Source of the DNA: Antennarius striatus | Lineage: Eukaryota > Chordata > Actinopteri > Lophiiformes > Antennariidae | DNA: 64,000 bases | NCBI RefSeq assembly: GCF_040054535.1 | Contig: NC_090781.1 | Span: forward strand, 3,850,501 to 3,914,500 | Reading direction: 5' to 3' | In this document: positions 63,925-64,000 of the stretch, piece after piece | Numbering within the stretch: the first letter of the stretch is position 1 | Layout: the number at the start of each line of letters is the position of its first letter | Program-made: the position numbers and the translations under genes | The notes under the pieces: generated by a model | Database searches by the model: none | Seen by the model: only the letters and a program-made list of their open reading frames with translations | Told to the model about the DNA's origin: nothing

Positions 63925-64000
63925 GTGATACCTCTGTACTCGACCATAATCCGTTCTGAGGTGGTGGTTGAGCACCGATTTGTTCGACCACCGAAACCAA
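63925..64000. repeat. Start of a DNA-transposon-like repeat, cut by window end
   Basis: CAGTGATACCTCTGTACTCG followed by ATAATCCGTTCTGAGG resembles the terminal sequence of common vertebrate DNA transposons (CAGTGGTACCTC type). The element continues beyond the window. Confidence 0.45.

Overview
This is a nuclear window from a bony (teleost) fish. The coding parts are short exons with GT...AG introns. They belong to vertebrate genes: an alpha-2-macroglobulin-like gene, a FAM98-family gene, chchd2 and phkg1. The repeats (L2-like and RTE-like LINEs, hAT and Tc1 transposons, tRNA-derived SINEs, long CA/AT/ATT microsatellites) are typical of teleosts. I cannot name the species.

0-10.2 kb is a decayed tandem array with a unit of about 1.24 kb (one longer unit of about 1.83 kb). 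It is broken up by a LINE fragment, a solo LTR with target duplication CAGG, and a 1,384-bp hAT-like element with an 8-bp duplication. 10.2-19.3 kb holds no host gene that I recognise. It is a graveyard of LINE pieces (minus, plus and minus strand) plus a second non-autonomous hAT element with a perfect 8-bp target duplication.

19.376-42.416 kb, plus strand, is a complete 36-exon alpha-2-macroglobulin-like gene. It predicts about 1,453 residues with an intact thioester motif, and every exon junction I read keeps the frame. Its introns carry most of the remaining repeats, including a 1.8-kb hAT-like element with a pogo/Tigger-like element nested inside it, a Tc1 fragment, LINE pieces in both orientations, and four long microsatellites.

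44.941-48.408 kb, plus strand, is an 8-exon FAM98-family gene (about 337 residues). A LINE copy follows at 48.7-50.6 kb. 51.148-54.759 kb is chchd2 (4 exons, 157 residues), with another hAT-like copy in intron 1. A Tc1-like element with inverted repeats of about 200 bp lies at 56.3-57.75 kb. 57.879-62.642 kb is phkg1 (9 exons, 393 residues). The chchd2-phkg1 pair, in the same order and orientation, is also found in mammals, which supports both calls. These are independent housekeeping, muscle or plasma-protein genes, not one pathway.

No new biological system was found. The most noteworthy items are the composite tandem array, the hAT-like element carrying an LTR end with a tRNA-Leu primer-binding site, the two-copy CAGGGCTTTGAA element family with perfect duplications, and a probable GC-AG intron in the macroglobulin gene. 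All exon boundaries were read by eye from splice consensus, frame and family similarity; no alignment was run.
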